NCBI GenBank assembly: GCA_905250115.1
Contig: CAJNOI010000151.1
Span: 158,178-222,177 of the forward strand
Origin: Adineta steineri
Lineage: Eukaryota; Rotifera; Eurotatoria; Adinetida; Adinetidae
DNA: 64,000 nt
Reading direction: 5' to 3'
Positions 14,067 to 25,099 of this stretch are shown here, piece by piece. The stretch's first letter is position 1, and each line of letters opens with the position of its first letter. The translations under genes were made by a program, and so were the position numbers. A model generated the notes under the pieces. That model was given only the letters and a program-made list of their open reading frames with translations. It had not been told where the DNA came from and ran no database searches.

Positions 14067-14850
14067 ATGGCTGCTTCTCGAGAAATCGTTCTTAAAGAAG
14101 ATGATATTATTGAAATAGGGTAAATTTAAAATGAAATTTTCCTTTCTAAATATTTATATTATTATTTTTCATATTAGATATTATGGTATACGTGTTTTTT
14201 CTTCTATTAAAGATTATCAAAAATTAGATTCAAATAAAAGTTTAGGTCAATTAGTATTTTTTCTTGGTTTATGTTTAGTTGTAATATCAGGTGTTGATTT
14301 AAGTAAATTGTCATGGACATTAACTCAAACTGAAGAATCTATTTGGCCAAGTACTGGAAAAGGTATATGGATTGGTTTCTTAGTAATGGCTGTTGGTGTT
14401 TTTACATTAATTGCTGTTCGTGAACAAACCCATTCCGCATTTTATATTTTACTTCCATATACAATAGTTGCAATTATACTTTGTTTCTTTGGTTTATTAA
14501 CATCAATTGCTGTTCTTCAACGTTATACACAAGATCCACAATTATCTCAAAAAGAAAATCGAAATAAACAAGAAGGAATTCAATTTGCTCTTGCTGCTTT
14601 ATTAATTGGATTATTTGCACTTACTTTTCTATTTTTATCATGTCTTTCATGTATGATTTGTTGGACAATACCTAATTTTTGTACACGATATCAAGGTAGA
14701 AATCCTCAACTAATTCTACAAAATCAACAACGTTTTCCGATAGGGATTCCTCTCGCATCACCACGAACTCCTCGTCAACGATTAATTCGAAACCATCGAC
14801 GCCCTCGTTTTGCATCATATTCACCACGTAGCGGAACTTCTACTGTATAA
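14067..14850 (+). CDS. four-helix membrane protein, unknown family
   Basis: Two exons, 14067-14119 and 14178-14850, join to 241 residues beginning MAASREIVLKEDDIIEIG. Four hydrophobic helices are visible: LGQLVFFLGLCLVVISGV, GIWIGFLVMAVGVFTLIAV, FYILLPYTIVAIILCFFGL and FALAALLIGLFALTFLFLS. The cytosolic-type tail is Pro/Arg-rich (SPRTPRQRLIRNHRRPRF). Topology resembles tetraspan families such as MS4A or CD20-like proteins, but no diagnostic motif (for example the CCG motif of tetraspanins) is present, so no family is assigned. It converges tail-to-tail with the peroxiredoxin gene 325 bp away. Confidence 0.7.
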
Positions 14851-15175
14851 CAAATTCTATCATTTATATTTTCATTTAAAATTTTTCTTTATTTCATCAA
14901 TGTTATAATAGATTGAATCTTATTTCATATCATTAATAAATTCTTAAAATTCATTTTTAAAATTATAAACAGAGAAAGAAAAAGTTGAATTCGATTTATT
15001 GAAAATAATTCCAAATATTTAATATTTGTAAAAATTGTTTAATGAATATTAAATGAAGAATGTAAGGAGAAATGGTTATATTTTTATTTAAAAATGTTTA
15101 TTTTTCATATAAATAAAAAGAATGGATAGAAATTTTTTCTTGTAAATTGTTAATATGATGAAAATAAACTAAAAT
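14851..15175. other. convergent 3' region
   Basis: Shared 3' flank of the membrane protein (plus) and peroxiredoxin (minus) genes. AT-rich with AATAAA-like signals on both strands; nothing else. Confidence 0.5.
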
Positions 15176-15655
15176 TTACTTTTCACATTGTTCTAAAACT
15201 TCTTTAATTTTAGCAAAATCTGGAACTTTTCCTGGATCAGCAAGTATTTCAGCATATTTGATTTTTCCTTGTTTATCAACAACAAATGCACTTCGTTTTG
15301 TAACACCTTTAAGACCAAATAATGGAAATTCATCATAAAGTGAATTATATTTTCTTGAAACATCTTTATTAAAATCAGATAATAAATCAAATGGAAGTTT
15401 TTGTTCTTCACGAAATTTTCCTAAAGTAAAAAGTGAATCAACAGATATTCCAACAATTGTTGCATTTAATTTTTGATATTTGCTAATATCATCACGAGCT
15501 GAACATAATTCTTGTGTACAAACACCAGTAAATGCTAATGGAAAAAATAATACAACAACATTTGATTTTGATGTTAAATCTTTAAGAGAAACTTCTTTTT
15601 GTTCAGTATTAAAAAGAGTAAATTCAGGTGCTTGTTGATCAACTTCGACTGACAT
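15176..15655 (-). CDS. bacterial-type peroxiredoxin (AhpE/BCP-like)
   Basis: Single exon, 159 residues. The thioredoxin-fold peroxidase motif PLAFTGVCTQELC places the peroxidatic Cys at 46 (PxxxTxxC) with a second Cys at 51, the five-residue spacing used as resolving Cys in BCP-type enzymes. An Arg near 119-120 (TKRSAFVVD) fits the conserved active-site Arg. It would reduce hydrogen peroxide and organic hydroperoxides in the cytosol, as no signal peptide is visible. The FPLAFTGVC signature is common in bacterial AhpE-like enzymes and unlike the usual animal Prx1-6 classes, and the gene lacks introns while neighbours have several. This supports horizontal origin, followed by adaptation to host AT-rich codon use. 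Function is firm; origin is inference. Confidence 0.88.
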   Translation of the reverse strand: MSVEVDQQAPEFTLFNTEQKEVSLKDLTSKSNVVVLFFPLAFTGVCTQELCSARDDISKYQKLNATIVGISVDSLFTLGKFREEQKLPFDLLSDFNKDVSRKYNSLYDEFPLFGLKGVTKRSAFVVDKQGKIKYAEILADPGKVPDFAKIKEVLEQCEK

Positions 15656-16882
15656 TATTTGATGATAAGAATTGTTTAGAAAATATATCTAAAAAAAAGA
15701 ATTATTTGCAACTTGGATTGGAAATTCAAATAAATATGTAAGCTAACGAGAGAGAGAGAGAAATCGTGAAAAAAAACTAATATATTATAATTATGTTCAT
15801 TTCTTTCTCACATACTTCAGTGAAAACGATAGTAAATGTTTTTCATTATTAAACTACGAACGACGACAACGGGAAAGAAAAATAACAAAAATAATATACA
15901 GTAGACATGTGGCTTCATACTTTGTTTTTCTCTCGATTATAAACCAATGTGTGTAGACGACCGAAAAAAAAAAATAAGACGTGCATACGATAAATCTTGT
16001 CTCCTTTTTATACTCTATTGAGTCAGACGGATTTATTAACATAGAATCATTAGAATAAGAATAATACAGAACAAAAAATCATAAAATAGTTGATATTAAA
16101 CAAGTGTTTATTTATGTTTAAATATCATTCTACATTCAAAATCAGACATTCATGAGAAAATAAGACTTCTCACATTTTGTTTTTCTATAGAAATTCTTTA
16201 GCTGTTGAAAATCAATATTTTTTTTCCAACTATAAATATCCACTCATGTTCATACACGTCATCAAGAAGTTTAAAGAAATTTCATGATAATTTTGTTTAT
16301 TTATATTTCTAATATTGTCAGAAAAAATAAATTAATGTTACATTGAAAATCTCCAGTTTCAAGAAATAAATAAGGATTTATTTTATCCTAATCTCTCACA
16401 TCATGATTATGGATGAAAGCTTTGAATTAGAAAATAAAATTAATCTCGAAAAAATATTTTTCCTATGTTTTTGCACAAAGATATCAACTACTGAAGGTAA
16501 TTCAAAATCAGTGGTACAAATATCAGAATTCTTTATAGAAAGCTCTGAAAACTGTGTTTATATATAATCCGATAGAGAGAAAATAATGCTTTATTTATCT
16601 ATGCTAATTGATCATACTTCAACAAATCCTATAATAATAAACATTCAATGAAATCTATTTCATTTGAAAATGTGCTAGTTATTTGTATCAATAATTTTTG
16701 AATAGAAAATGACAAAAAGGTGTGGTTTGCATTAACCAACTTTCAAAGTTTCGAAAAGTATAATTTTCTTTAAAAATGAATGTACATTTTTTTGTTAAAT
16801 AAGTATAAATATTGAATAATTAAATTTAGATCAATATTGACAATTAAAAATGAAAATTGTGTTTATTATATTATAAATCATT
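15656..16882. other. intergenic, nothing recognised
   Basis: Contains the peroxiredoxin promoter side. A short GAGAGAGAGAG run lies at about 15749-15759. No gene is supported. Confidence 0.5.
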
Positions 16883-17311
16883 TTATTGATATTGAACTTT
16901 TTTTTCTTGATTGATTTTCGATGAATCATATGGAAGTTTTTCATTATAAATTTGTGATTGATTTGAATATATTTTTTGTTTAATTAAATTATAAACATAT
17001 TCAATATCATTATCATTCATTGTAATACCAATGAGAGGCCATTGATTTGCATCTAATAAAATATAATATTTTCTTCCTAATCGACTCATATCACAATGCC
17101 ACCAAATAGGTGTTAATGCCATACCCCATAATTTATAATTCAAAAGAGAAATATCATCGGTTAAACGTAATTCACATAAACGAATATTATTATATTTGAT
17201 TTTTTTATTACCAAATGGAAAATAATATAAATGAATAATTAAATAATCGGAATAACATGTAACAAATTCATTTGAAAATAAAGGAGTTTTACTATCGATA
17301 ACACTTTTCAT
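16883..17311 (-). CDS. conserved PH-like hypothetical protein
   Basis: Single exon, 142 residues, ATG at 17311. The pattern of strands YLIIHLYYFPFG, KIKYNNIRLCELR, a Trp-rich central stretch (WGMALTPIWWHCD), then YYILLDANQWPLIGI and a final helix (DIEYVYNLIKQKI) is that of a small PH-like beta-sandwich closed by one helix. I believe similar proteins occur in fungi and other rotifers but cannot confirm this here. No signal peptide or membrane helix. The tail after residue 120 is polar and probably disordered. Function unknown; the gene itself looks real because a coherent fold-like pattern spans most of the frame. Confidence 0.6.
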   Translation of the reverse strand: MKSVIDSKTPLFSNEFVTCYSDYLIIHLYYFPFGNKKIKYNNIRLCELRLTDDISLLNYKLWGMALTPIWWHCDMSRLGRKYYILLDANQWPLIGITMNDNDIEYVYNLIKQKIYSNQSQIYNEKLPYDSSKINQEKKVQYQ

Positions 17312-18186
17312 TATTACAAATTCTTATATCAGTTTACAACTGACTTTTTCTATACAATTTTATGTAGAATTTAAATAATGTCACATTTTATTTTTATCAG
17401 ATAGCAAAAATGACAAACTGATATCATTTTCTGACGTCATTTTGATATGACTCAAAATAAATATAGATGATTTCTTTTTATGTAAAGCCTATGAAAAGAA
17501 AATATCATGATAGTTCGTAATCTATTTGCTCTTTACTATCTTTATATCAGAAGACAAGAAATATCTTTTCATTTTTATTATCAAGATTTTATATATAGTT
17601 TAATAAATTCATATACGACTAAATAAAATCTGAATCAATAAAACCTACGATGTGTACTGAAATTTTTGCGACATTTCTTATTTTGTATATATCTTGCCTT
17701 GAGAAAATGATAATATTTTATTTTTTTTACTTGAAAAGATGCAGGTCATACCTAGAAGACTATGTTTGACAATCATGAACAAAGTATTCTTTGTATAGAT
17801 ATCCACAGATTAAACCATGTGATAATATCATAATTATCTGTTTATTAAAGATTTCTAAGTAGAATTCATCTATTTTCTATTGAATAATCTTCAATATTTG
17901 AGAGATTTTTTTATTTCTAATAATATTTTTAATAGTTAAATTGATCTAATATATTATTGATATTTTTTATGGCGAAATAATTTTATGAAATAGGTATTAA
18001 ATTTATTATAAAGCAAAGTTTGAATATATCGAAATGAATGATAAAGCGGCATCTTTTGTTAAATAGAATTTTTATCAAATCAAAAGTGTTTTGTCTTCTA
18101 TCCATAATATCCTGATTTTATTTCATATTCATTTTGAAAAGAAATCTCTTAGTTATATAAAATATTTGAGATTGTATAAAAAAGAA
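17312..18186. other. divergent intergenic region
   Basis: Lies between the starts of the PH-like gene (minus) and the Nup88-like gene (plus). AT-rich, no recognisable element. Confidence 0.5.
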
Positions 18187-20446
18187 ATGTCATTATCCAA
18201 TTTAATTCGTATACCTTTAGTCTTACCGAATGTTGATGTATTTACATTTGGAGAATCATCTCTTTTTGGTTATGATTCATTAAATCATTGTCTTATTGTT
18301 CATTCATTAATTGAAGGAAATCATTTAAATAATGATCAATCAATTCATCGTTTATATTTATCATCATCACCAACTTCATCTATTCGACAATTGATTTTAA
18401 ATCCAGATGAAACAATACTTGCTCTTATTTCGGATAAAATAGCTTATCTTGTCTATTTACCACAATCAAATAATTCACCTTCAAAAGGTTTTCATTTAGA
18501 AAAATAATTAATTAATAAAATCTCTTTTTAAATTTAGGTTCTCGTCTTTGTCCAATAAATGTTGTTCCATTTCCACCATCAATAAATTCTACACAATTAA
18601 ATAATTCTTTAATTGATTTTCTTTGGTTATCATCAATTCATTTTGTTATTGTTTATTCAATTTCATCATGTGACTGTCATCTTTATATTGTTCGACCATT
18701 AAAACATAATGAAATTAAATATATTCAAACATTTTCTGTTGGATCAATATCAAAAAAAGAAAAACATTCTGTAATATCAAATAAACGAATCTCTATTCAT
18801 CAATCATCATCTATTATTAAATTAGATTTAGCTAAAAGAAAACAAGAAGATTTTCTATTACTTCTTATTTTTGCTATTCAAGCTGATGGAAATATTTTTA
18901 TTATGGAAATTGATCAAAATCAATTATTAAATTATAGGTAAATTTATCTAAAATTGATTTACTAAAACTCATTCGATTTCAGAATATAACAATCTTGTTA
19001 ATCAGTTCTATCAAATAGAAGTAAAAATAAACAGGATACGGATGTGGATGAAAGTGTTAATGAATAATAGATCCCTATACCTTCGAATAATTCTTTATTC
19101 TTATAAATATATTTTTAGTGAAAAACGTTTATCATCGGAATTTCTTGGTCCAATTCGTATCTATCCATCAACATATGATAATTATGGTTCTGATTATAGT
19201 CATTCAAATATTCTTTGTTTATCTTGTTCACAATTTCCCTTAGTTATATTTACAAATGGTAAATGTCAAATTAATCAATGTATTGTACTTAATCCATCAA
19301 TAAATGAATATTATTTATTTACAATTGATTTAATAAATTTACCTAAAATTGATAATAATAATCCTCAAATAATTAAATCAATGATTAATAATAAACTTAA
19401 TTCAAATATTTATTATATTTATGATTCATTATCAAATGTTTATTCAATTGAAATCTCATGGATTAATCAAATTGAACAACAACAAAAACAAATTCAATCA
19501 ACAAATATTCAACATATTATTAAATCAAATAATTTTATTCAACAATTTGGTTTAATTCAAACAAATAATAAAGGACAATTCCTAGCAATTCTAACTAAAA
19601 CACAAAAAAATGATCAACAAAAGGTTTTTTATTAAGAAATTTATTTGAAAAAAAACAAGAATAATTTCTATTTAGGAATTAATACTTCTACGTCCAAATT
19701 CTTTATCTTGTGAATGTGTAACACCAATTAAATCTCATTGTTTAACTGAATCAATAAAATTCCATCAATCAAATTTATCATCAGAATTTCTTAATCGTAT
19801 TCGAACAATTTTAACACGTGATCAATCAATACCACATTTAACAATTTCATCATCATCACAACAAAATATTTCAAATGAAGAGTTTCAAAATAATCTTATT
19901 AAATTTATAAGATTATTTTCTGAAGAATATCTTGATAAACAAGAAAAAGTTCGAATAGAATTAGAAAATAAACAACGTTATTTATATGATTTTCAACAAA
20001 CTCAACTTATTGCTAAACAAGAACTTGATATGAAATTCCAACAAATACAAATAACAATGCAAAAATTAAATCAACAATATCAACAAGTAATTTTATATTA
20101 TATTCAAATATAGAAATTATTTTTTTTATAAAAAAAATAGGAATATGCTCGTCGAAAGCGTTTATCATCGAATGTTCATGATCATTTATCTATAATTGAA
20201 CAATGTATACCTGTTGTATCTGATACAGAAATATTAATGCAGCGACAATTAGAAAAATATCAAGTACAAATAAATTCTCTTCAAGAAAAACTTTTACTTC
20301 TTAAAAAATTTATTCAACAACAACAATTCTTTACTAATAATCAACAACAAATTGATCAAAAATCAATGATAGATATTCATAAGTTTGTTGAATATTTCAG
20401 AGATCAAATTGATACAATGAAACAAAAATTACAACCTATTGATTAG
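18187..20446 (+). CDS. Nup88-like nucleoporin
   Basis: Five exons (18187-18487, 18538-18937, 19119-19623, 19676-20086, 20141-20446) join in frame to 640 residues. The N-terminal two thirds is a strand-rich beta-propeller-like region; QLILNPDETILALISDKIAY and IDFLWLSSIHFVIVYS are typical Nup88 propeller strands. The last third (exons 4-5) is Gln/Glu/Lys-rich coiled coil, the usual Nup88 C-terminus that binds Nup214 and Nup62 on the cytoplasmic face of the pore. Vertebrate Nup88 is about 740 residues, so this copy is somewhat short. The intron 18938-19118 is longer than its neighbours. ATG at 18187 was chosen because the propeller begins right after it. Assigned by architecture and scattered similarity, so moderate confidence. 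Confidence 0.65.
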
Positions 20447-20770
20447 AGAAATTAAACATTCATTTTGTTATATTTGTTTGATAGATTTTATATCAGAAAT
20501 ACAGATGATTAAAACAGAAAAAAATTTAAGATTTTTTTTAATTATTTCAAATATTTTCTTTCACTATTTACAAAAGAATGTTTTCAACTATCAAATCATT
20601 CTTTTAATGAAACTTACGAAGTTACACGCCATCGACTTCACTGGCTCCGATTAGAAATATTAACAATTCTCTCAGGTTTTTATAGAGTGATTTTCCACAA
20701 TACTAAAATTTTTATGAAATTTTGTTTTTGGTCTGTGCAGATTATGCGTCTTATTTGTAATATGATCCTT
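20447..20770. other. convergent 3' region
   Basis: Shared 3' flank of the Nup88-like gene and the GPCR gene; no feature seen. Confidence 0.5.
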
Positions 20771-21814
20771 CTAGAATGGCCAGTACACTTTTGACGGATA
20801 AATATAGATAAAAAAACCAAGTGTCTGCGGCAACAAATATAAAAAATCAAATGTTATATGTAATCGAAGATAGAAGCTCGTGTTTGATTCTATACAGGGC
20901 TGTATAGTAAAAGCAGATGCAAGTATTTCATGTGGCATTGTACAGATAATGACAACTATTGGTGGAATAAAAAAGTCTTTGTGTTTTTTTAACTGTTGCC
21001 ACATGATTCTAATCCATTGAATTCTTTCTGCATCAGTCAAATTAATTTTATGTTGTATAATATGACGCAGAGTGAAGAAGATTGAGAGAACATGTAAACA
21101 CCATGGTATAACTACATGAATATAAATACTAGTAATGATTTCATCGACTACTTCCCAGTTTGACTGCAATTTACCAAATCCACACAGATATAATGTCGAT
21201 ACAACTGGATGTGATGTAGTTTGTGCAGCGATGAACCATGTTATACTTGCTGCTATCGTTAAAACTAGTAGCATCAATGACGTTATTATTGCGCATCTAC
21301 GTGAACGAAAGATACTAAAATTAAAACATTGAATTAATACTCGTTCAACTGATACAAATGCAGCACTCCATAAACATATAAATTGTGTACACTCTGAAAT
21401 GCCCATACTCAAGCGACAATGAAATAAACTATGTCGATCTAATTCTTCATTGAAATACAATGTAAGAATGATTCGTATATAGAATGTACTGATTGCAATT
21501 AGACTAGCCAGACTAAAAAGTAACAAATAAATTCCACATGATGTAATTCGAATTTTTTTTCGTAATAATATTCCGATCATTAACGAATTGCAAACGATAG
21601 ACATTGTAAATTGTATTGTAACTAACAATACATAAATTACTTCTAATGCCAATTGTCTCTGTGATGACGTCTGCCGATGTATATCGTTTGATATTGAACC
21701 AGCCATTGAATAGCGTAGGCAGAGAGTTGACTTAGATTCATTACATGTAATAATAATTGTAGTGTTGTTAAACATTCTTCTCGATTTTATGAGTAAGAAA
21801 ATATATTCACACAT
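20771..21814 (-). CDS. orphan rhodopsin-type 7TM receptor, single exon
   Basis: 347 residues in one exon. N-glycosylation-type sites (FNNTT, CNES) precede seven hydrophobic segments. TM1 ends GILLRKK; TM3 ends with VSVERVLIQ in place of DRY; a conserved-type Cys is at the start of TM3 (FHCRLSMG); TM7 is LPQTLGFFIYIYPS instead of NPxxY. The pattern is that of the large lineage-specific orphan receptor families I associate with bdelloids. A second single-exon receptor of the same general kind lies at 38.1 kb. GC content is higher than in the adjacent Nup88-like gene. Ligand unknown. The start could also be the Met at residue 14 (MFNNTT). Confidence 0.8.
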   Translation of the reverse strand: MCEYIFLLIKSRRMFNNTTIIITCNESKSTLCLRYSMAGSISNDIHRQTSSQRQLALEVIYVLLVTIQFTMSIVCNSLMIGILLRKKIRITSCGIYLLLFSLASLIAISTFYIRIILTLYFNEELDRHSLFHCRLSMGISECTQFICLWSAAFVSVERVLIQCFNFSIFRSRRCAIITSLMLLVLTIAASITWFIAAQTTSHPVVSTLYLCGFGKLQSNWEVVDEIITSIYIHVVIPWCLHVLSIFFTLRHIIQHKINLTDAERIQWIRIMWQQLKKHKDFFIPPIVVIICTMPHEILASAFTIQPCIESNTSFYLRLHITFDFLYLLPQTLGFFIYIYPSKVYWPF

Positions 21815-22801
21815 ACAATATTGACATTAAAATTCGATAATTTACTTATATAATCGAAGAACGAAAAAAGTAAAATTAGAAAAGAAATCATTTCCTTCTG
21901 CGAACGTGTGCGAGTTTCTATGCTTTTATCTTTACGTCGAATCGACTCATATATGAATCAGAGATGTGCGAAGCTAAAAATTGTCATGTCCTGCGGGCCC
22001 CGCCCTAGCATGTGCATCATTTCTCACTTGCACATATCTGTGGAACAGTTATTTGGATTACCGAACACGCCTCCATATAAAACTTTTGCGCTGCCCTGTC
22101 TGTCAACGTTCAACCTACGAAATTATTTGTGTGAAACTTGCATGACCCTGAGGTATATTTTTTTGCACATAGTTCAATCTTAAAAATATTTATCTGTTTA
22201 AAATGCTCTCTCTTTAGCAGTATTTCGTAATAGATATGCATAAAAAACTTTTGAGTAGGTTTAAATCATTTATTGTTTAATAAAAAAGAAATACTGTGTA
22301 TTGAATAAAAAAAGTAATTAATTAATTAATTTACATGAGATATTTTATCTGTGCAGTTCAACAATTTTTACAATCATTCAAAATGAATACCAACGATAAA
22401 CTGATAGATGAAACAAATTCAAAGTTCAGTTATATTTCTCTTGACAACTTTAATTTTAACACCAGCATTAAACTAATCGTGAAGACTATCGGTTATAAGG
22501 TACACCATTGTCTTCTATTTGTTAGTGGTCATTGAAGATCATACTTCTTTTGATTTTATGGCGATTAAAATCTTTTATGAATCATAAAAGTAATTAAAAG
22601 AATAGATGTATCATCCTATCGAAACCTATCAACAAAAGCGTAGATGGGTGTGGATTTGAGTATTATATTCATCACACCCGCACTCTCAATCCAAGTAAAT
22701 TCATACAAAATCTTCATTGTTTGACAAAATGCAAAGAATATTTGAGAGTTAATAAATATATTCTAGAATAAACATAAATAGTAAAAAAAGAAAAAAAAAT
22801 T
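21815..22801. other. intergenic with a GC-rich spot
   Basis: No credible gene. A short GC-rich patch (cgggccccgccctag) at about 21993-22008 is unlike the surroundings. A G-rich/C-rich pair (GGGTGTGG near 22645, CACACCCGCAC near 22675) belongs to the telomere-like hairpin family described in the findings. Confidence 0.5.
22645..22685. repeat. telomere-like G-rich/C-rich inverted pair
   Basis: GGGTGTGG followed about 25 bp later by CACACCCGCAC. Same layout as pairs at 39.7, 46.5, 48.7 and 51.0 kb. Confidence 0.4.
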
Positions 22802-24861
22802 TTATTGATAAAGTTGTAGAAGCCATTTTTTTCTTTTGAGTGCTTCTAATTGTTGTGTATTTTCTTTAACTTCTGGATGATCATGTGGTACAGATTTAAG
22901 TAATTGTTGAACAGATTTTTCTGCACAATCAATCGCTTCATCTAATTGATCTAATTTTGCATAAGCAGTTGATAAATTAAAATAAGAAACAGATATTTTA
23001 TGATCATTTTCAGGAAGATATTTCAGTTCTAATTCAAGTGCTTTTTGATAAAATGGAAGTGCTTCAATTGGTTTATCCATTTTCCAATAAATCGATGCAA
23101 TTCTATCATAAATCATTGCAATTGATAATGATTCTTGATAATTAGTTGATTGTTGAAGAATTTGAAGAGAACGTTTATAATTAATTAAAGCTTGATTATA
23201 TTTTCCTTGATCAAGATAAACAGCTCCAATATTTCCTGAATATGTTGCTATTGCTTCAATATCAGGTGCTGAAGATTTTAATTGACATTGAAGAGCTTTT
23301 TTATGATAAATAATAGCTTGATCATGTTGATCATCTTGATAAAACATACTTCCAATATTATTATATGTTGCTGAAAGTATTTGATTATCTTGTGGAATAA
23401 AAGATAAGAAAATTTTTAATGATTCTTCAAATTGAAAACGTGCAGCTCGATAATTTTTATTTTTATTATCCATTGAACCAAGTAAATGATGAAGTGCAGC
23501 TAATGATGCTAATAATGTTGGATTAGTTTTTAATGATTCATCTTTAAATAATAAACGTGCAAAATAATCAGCATGACAATAATCATTATTTAATAATAAA
23601 AGTTTTCCTAACTGAATTATTATTATTGGATTTTCAATTTGTATACGAAGATCATTTGTTAATTCATACAATTGTTCATCATCTTTATTTATATTTATTA
23701 AATTAATAATCCAACAATCATTCATTTCTTCAATTGATTTAATTCGATAAATATTTTGAAAAGGAAGAAAAATTTCTCCATCATTTGGAATATCAATTGT
23801 TGTTTCAATTTGAAAAAGAATTGTTTTCATATTAGTTTTATATTGAAATAAATTAGGTTTATTAATATTACAAATAAGATAATTATTAAATGAAATTAAT
23901 TCATTTGAACAATTTTTATCTTGAAATTTTTCAAAATCATTTTCAGATAAATAATCAATTCGATAAACAATTTTTAAATCATTTGTTTCTTTTATTTCTG
24001 AATTAAGTGATTGAATAAACCATCGAATTTTAAATAAAATATCAATTTCTTTTGTAGATAAAGCACGATTAAGCATTTTACGAATAAAACTTGTTTTTTT
24101 AAACCATAAAATCGAAGTTTCTTTTCGAGAATTTTCTTCATATTGATTAATTAAATTTAATTCATTTGAATTATTTTTATAATGTAAACGAGCAAAATCA
24201 AGAAAATCTTTTTTTAAATTTCCTTCATTATCATTTTTAAGTAAAGTTTCTTTTAATAATTGTGTATAACAAAATGATTGATTTGATGAACTAAATTCAA
24301 TTGAAAGACAATTATTTTCTATTGAACATTCTTCTTTTATTTCTTCACATATCATTTCGATATGTGAAAAATATCCACGAATATTTAAATGATTATTATT
24401 ATTGTTTATTGAATTATTTGAAATAATATAAATTGAATAAAAACTTGATAAATCTTGAATTAATTCAATAAATAAATCATTTGTAATTAAGATTACTTTT
24501 TCATATTTTAATGTATTTAAAAATAAATTTAATTCTTTTATATTATCAAATATTTTAATTAAATTTACTATTGAATTAAGAACATTCAATTCATCTTTAA
24601 TACCAAATAAAATAATAACATAATTTTCAACATTTCCTTCATATCGATCTGGTAATGGTTCATGAATTTCTATTTGACGAACACCTTCAACAAAATAAAT
24701 AAATATTAAGTTTAATAAATTTATTTCAATTTAGAAACAAACTATGACGAAATAGTGAAAATAAGGATTCAAAAAGTCCTCCATTATTATTATCTGTTCG
24801 TTGAATTAACATTCGATTAAATTCATTTATAGAATTATCTGCATTTTCAGCATTTGAACTA
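22802..24861 (-). CDS. degenerate ADP-ribosyltransferase-like domain fused to TPR repeats
   Basis: The main exon ends at 22802 and runs open up to about 24690; an upstream exon at about 24861-24730 (ending LFSLFRHS) splices in. Counting from the Met at 24589, residues 1-190 form the helical lead region of the bdelloid ART-TPR family (YTQLLKETLL, MLNRALSTKEID). Residues 205-290 resemble the arginine-type ART fold: R210 in VYRIDYL, ISFNNYL at 232-238, and DGEIFLPF at 270-277. In active members these correspond to the R, STS and ExE motifs; here the STS is replaced by ICN and ExE reads DxE, so only the Arg and final Glu remain. Residues 327-590 hold six or more kinesin-light-chain-type TPRs (YNNIGSMFYQ, SGNIGAVYLDQGKY, YDRIASIYWKM). 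Probably a protein-binding scaffold with weak or no transferase activity. The exact 5' end is uncertain. Confidence 0.72.
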
Positions 24862-25099
24862 TCTGTAATAGAAAATAAAACAACAATTAATATTAAATTA
24901 ATCAATACTTTTCATTAAACATTCGTATATCAACTAGATTAACTCGTAAGAATCATCTGAAAACTTTGTTTCTAATATTTCTCAATTAAACATTAGATTT
25001 TCCTATTAGAAAACGAATCAAAAGTCACTTTACAGAGCATGTTTTATTTTAGTGTCTCTTTTCATCCTAAAGACAAATATTTAATTAAGTGTGATGTTT

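Noticed and set aside
21985..22010. GC-rich patch ending CGCCCTAG, similar in style to a hAT end
   Set aside because: Only one end; no matching inverted partner or 8-bp duplication could be found.
21908..22183. 91-residue plus-strand frame
   Set aside because: No recognisable domain; probably a chance frame through the GC-rich patch.
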